A stretch of 7,686 nt of DNA. Origin: Acidobacteria bacterium AH-259-L09 (GTDB taxonomy: Bacteria > Acidobacteriota > UBA6911 > RPQK01). The DNA lies in the NCBI GenBank assembly GCA_027717875.1, contig JALLOL010000114.1, positions 1 through 7,686 of the forward strand, written 5' to 3'. Position 1 is the stretch's first letter, and each line of letters begins with the position of its first letter. A model generated the notes under the pieces. The model did not search any database. It was not told the DNA's origin and saw nothing but the letters and a program-made list of their open reading frames with translations. The translations under genes were made by a program, and so were the position numbers. This document shows, one piece after another, positions 6,586-7,686 of the stretch.

Positions 6586-7155
6586 ATGGGAACTTACATT
6601 GCCACTATTTCGCCCTGGGAAGCCAAGTTAATATCGAGAATCAAGGCCCGGGACCAGAGTGCCTTTCAGGAGCTTTTCCATCAATTTCAAAGCCCGGTTT
6701 ATCGCACCGCACTGAGGATCCTCAAGGAAGATGGATCGGCCGGGGATGCCCTGCAGGAGACGTTTCTGAATATTTACCGGGGGATTCGACATTTCCGAGG
6801 AGATTCGAAATTGGCGACATGGATTAACCGGATTACCGTGAACGTTTGTCTGGAGATGATCCGAAGGAGAAAAAAGCACCAGCAGCTTGTGGAGGGGGAT
6901 ATTTCAGAGAAGTCCTACCTGCCGGACTGCACCTCGAAGAGCCCTTTCGAGAAGGTGTCTGAACTGGAAACGCAAAAAAGGGTGCATGGCGCGTTGACAT
7001 GTCTCGGTCGAAAGCATCGTTCGGTGGTGAGACTGCACGATCTGGAGGGATTTACCATCCGTGAGATCGCGCAAAACTTGCACATAGCCGAAGGCACGGT
7101 AAAGTCACGTCTCTTCTACGGCCGTGAAGCGTTGAAAAGGAAACTCGCGGCTTGA
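6586..7155 (+). CDS. ECF-type RNA polymerase sigma factor (RpoE-like)
   Basis: This 189-residue sigma-70-family protein has only the two ECF domains. Sigma region 2 covers about 24-95: AFQELFHQFQSPVYRTALRIL (26-46), core-binding DALQETFLNIYRGIRHFRG (54-72) and the -10-reading stretch SKLATWINRITVNVCLEMIRRRK (74-96). A variable linker follows (97-125). Sigma region 4 covers about 130-186, with LEGFTIREIAQNLHIAEGTVKSRLFYGREALKRKL (153-187) as the -35-reading helix-turn-helix. It should direct RNA polymerase to a dedicated promoter set. No anti-sigma gene with a ZAS zinc motif or membrane helix follows: the next 248 bases are repeats and then mnmA. Control may therefore be at the level of transcription, through the sigma-54 promoter and the upstream two-component system. 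I cannot name the ECF subgroup from sequence alone. Confidence 0.93.
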   Translation: MGTYIATISPWEAKLISRIKARDQSAFQELFHQFQSPVYRTALRILKEDGSAGDALQETFLNIYRGIRHFRGDSKLATWINRITVNVCLEMIRRRKKHQQLVEGDISEKSYLPDCTSKSPFEKVSELETQKRVHGALTCLGRKHRSVVRLHDLEGFTIREIAQNLHIAEGTVKSRLFYGREALKRKLAA

Positions 7156-7159
7156 AATG

Positions 7160-7332
7160 CAGAATTCAGGAAATCAGAATTCAGAATCCAGAATTCAGAA
7201 TCCAGAAGCCTTGTTCCAGGTTTCAGGTTCCAGGTTTAGAGGTTCGAACATTTCCTTCTGAATTCTGAATTCTGGCTTCTGGCTTCCGGCTTCTGGCTTC
7301 TGAATTCTGGCTTCTGGATTCTGGCTTCTGAT
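7160..7332. repeat. Heptanucleotide tandem repeat block with inverted halves
   Basis: The gap between the sigma gene and mnmA is mostly 7-bp repeats in three sections. CAGAATY-type units fill 7160-7210 (one is a degenerate 8-mer, CAGGAAAT), TTYCAGG occurs three times at 7214-7234, and eleven TTCTGRN-type units fill 7256-7332 (TTCTGAA, TTCTGGC, TTCCGGC and similar). The outer sections are complementary: CAGAATCCAGAAGCC at 7196-7210 pairs exactly over 15 bases with 7309-7323, and 7175-7186 pairs over 12 bases with 7256-7267. A transcript could fold into a long imperfect hairpin and might end or protect the sigma mRNA. No T-run of a typical terminator follows. The minus-strand reading frame through it is low-complexity and not a gene. 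Confidence 0.9.
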
Positions 7333-7344
7333 TTCTCCCCTCCA

Positions 7345-7353
7345 TGCTATAAT
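7345..7353 (+). promoter_or_regulatory. Extended -10 housekeeping promoter for mnmA
   Basis: TGCTATAAT is a perfect extended -10 (TGN plus TATAAT, 7348-7353). The -35 region at 16-17 bases spacing falls on the last repeat unit (TTCTGA, 7326-7331) and is poor, as extended -10 promoters allow. The start would be near 7360, about 44 bases before the mnmA ATG. Confidence 0.65.
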
Positions 7354-7403
7354 TTCCGAAGTCAACCTCCACGGAAGGCACCAGGTGGTTGGTGAGGGGA
7401 CGT

Positions 7404-7686
7404 ATGAATCGGGTTTTGCTGGCAATGAGCGGCGGTGTGGACAGCTCGACGGCCGCCGTTCTGTTAAAAGACGGCGGCTATGAAGTGGTGGGCTGTACCA
7501 TGCAGCTGTGGGATCACCGCCGCAATCCTACCAATCATGGAGAGCCTCAGTTTGGGAAGTGTTGTTCTTTGGATGATGTCTATGACGCTCGCCGGGTGGC
7601 CCAGAAACTGGGATTTCCTTTTTACACCCTCAATCTCGAGGAGCAGTTCGAGCGCACAGTGGTGGAACCGTTTATCAGCAATTATT
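7404..7686 (+). CDS. mnmA: tRNA-specific 2-thiouridylase MnmA, N-terminal part (runs off window)
   Basis: Only the first 94 residues are present; the gene continues past the window end. MnmA uses ATP to activate U34 of Lys, Glu and Gln tRNAs and adds sulfur to make 2-thiouridine, in the cytoplasm. Visible marks are the PP-loop ATP site SGGVDSS (9-15), [13 protein letters not shown] (25-37), [20 protein letters not shown] (51-70) and [22 protein letters not shown] (73-94), all placed as in the family. The catalytic cysteine pair lies beyond the window. ATG 7404 is chosen because it gives the family N-terminus and has GAGGGG at 7394-7399; an in-frame GTG at 7392 overlaps that site and is unlikely. 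It has its own extended -10 promoter and is probably independent of the sigma gene. Confidence 0.95.
   Translation, partial: MNRVLLAMSGGVDSSTAAVLLKDGGYEVVGCTMQLWDHRRNPTNHGEPQFGKCCSLDDVYDARRVAQKLGFPFYTLNLEEQFERTVVEPFISNY

Noticed and set aside
7160..7332. CRISPR array
   Set aside because: The units are contiguous 7-mers with no unique spacers and no 24-40 bp direct repeats; no cas genes are nearby.
7195..7425. Minus-strand 76-residue open frame
   Set aside because: It is a translation of the heptamer repeats (runs of PEARIQKPEAGSQKPE type) and overlaps mnmA; no gene-like features.

Overview
The window reads almost entirely on the + strand. It carries the end of a catabolic operon, a complete two-component system, an extracytoplasmic-function (ECF) sigma factor gene and the start of a tRNA-modification gene. 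GTG/TTG-type starts, mid-range G+C, a sigma-54-type regulator and a heptanucleotide repeat block suggest a free-living Gram-negative-type bacterium. The MnmA N-terminus (LWDHRR, then [14 protein letters not shown]) resembles my memory of Acidobacteriota proteins. That taxonomic guess is weak and untested.

Region 1 (29-2733): hyuB, the beta subunit of a hydantoinase/5-oxoprolinase-type enzyme, overlaps by ATGA an enolase-superfamily gene of the o-succinylbenzoate synthase / N-succinylamino acid racemase type. The partner hyuA is expected just upstream, outside the window. Together the genes suggest processing of cyclic amides or N-acylated amino acids rather than menaquinone synthesis.

Region 2 (2734-6387): an 86-bp gap is followed by a membrane sensor histidine kinase (Cache sensor, two membrane helices, HAMP, coiled coil, HisKA, HATPase). 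It is split by a one-base shift at a G6 tract at 3932-3937. Eighteen bases after it lies an NtrC-type response regulator (REC, coiled coil, sigma-54 AAA+ with GAFTGA, Fis-type HTH).

Region 3 (6388-7155): a 150-200 bp regulatory region has repeated and dyad motifs followed by a near-perfect sigma-54 promoter (TTGGCAC-N5-TTGCT). This sits just ahead of an ECF sigma factor gene with a strong GGAGG. The simplest reading is a cascade: kinase, then NtrC-like activator, then RpoN holoenzyme, then ECF sigma, then an unknown regulon. Two motifs are shared between the kinase and sigma gene upstream regions, which hints at common or feedback control.

Region 4 (7156-7686): 7-bp tandem repeats in inverted orientation fill the gap before mnmA. 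An extended -10 promoter lies at the repeat edge. mnmA begins at 7404 and runs off the window.
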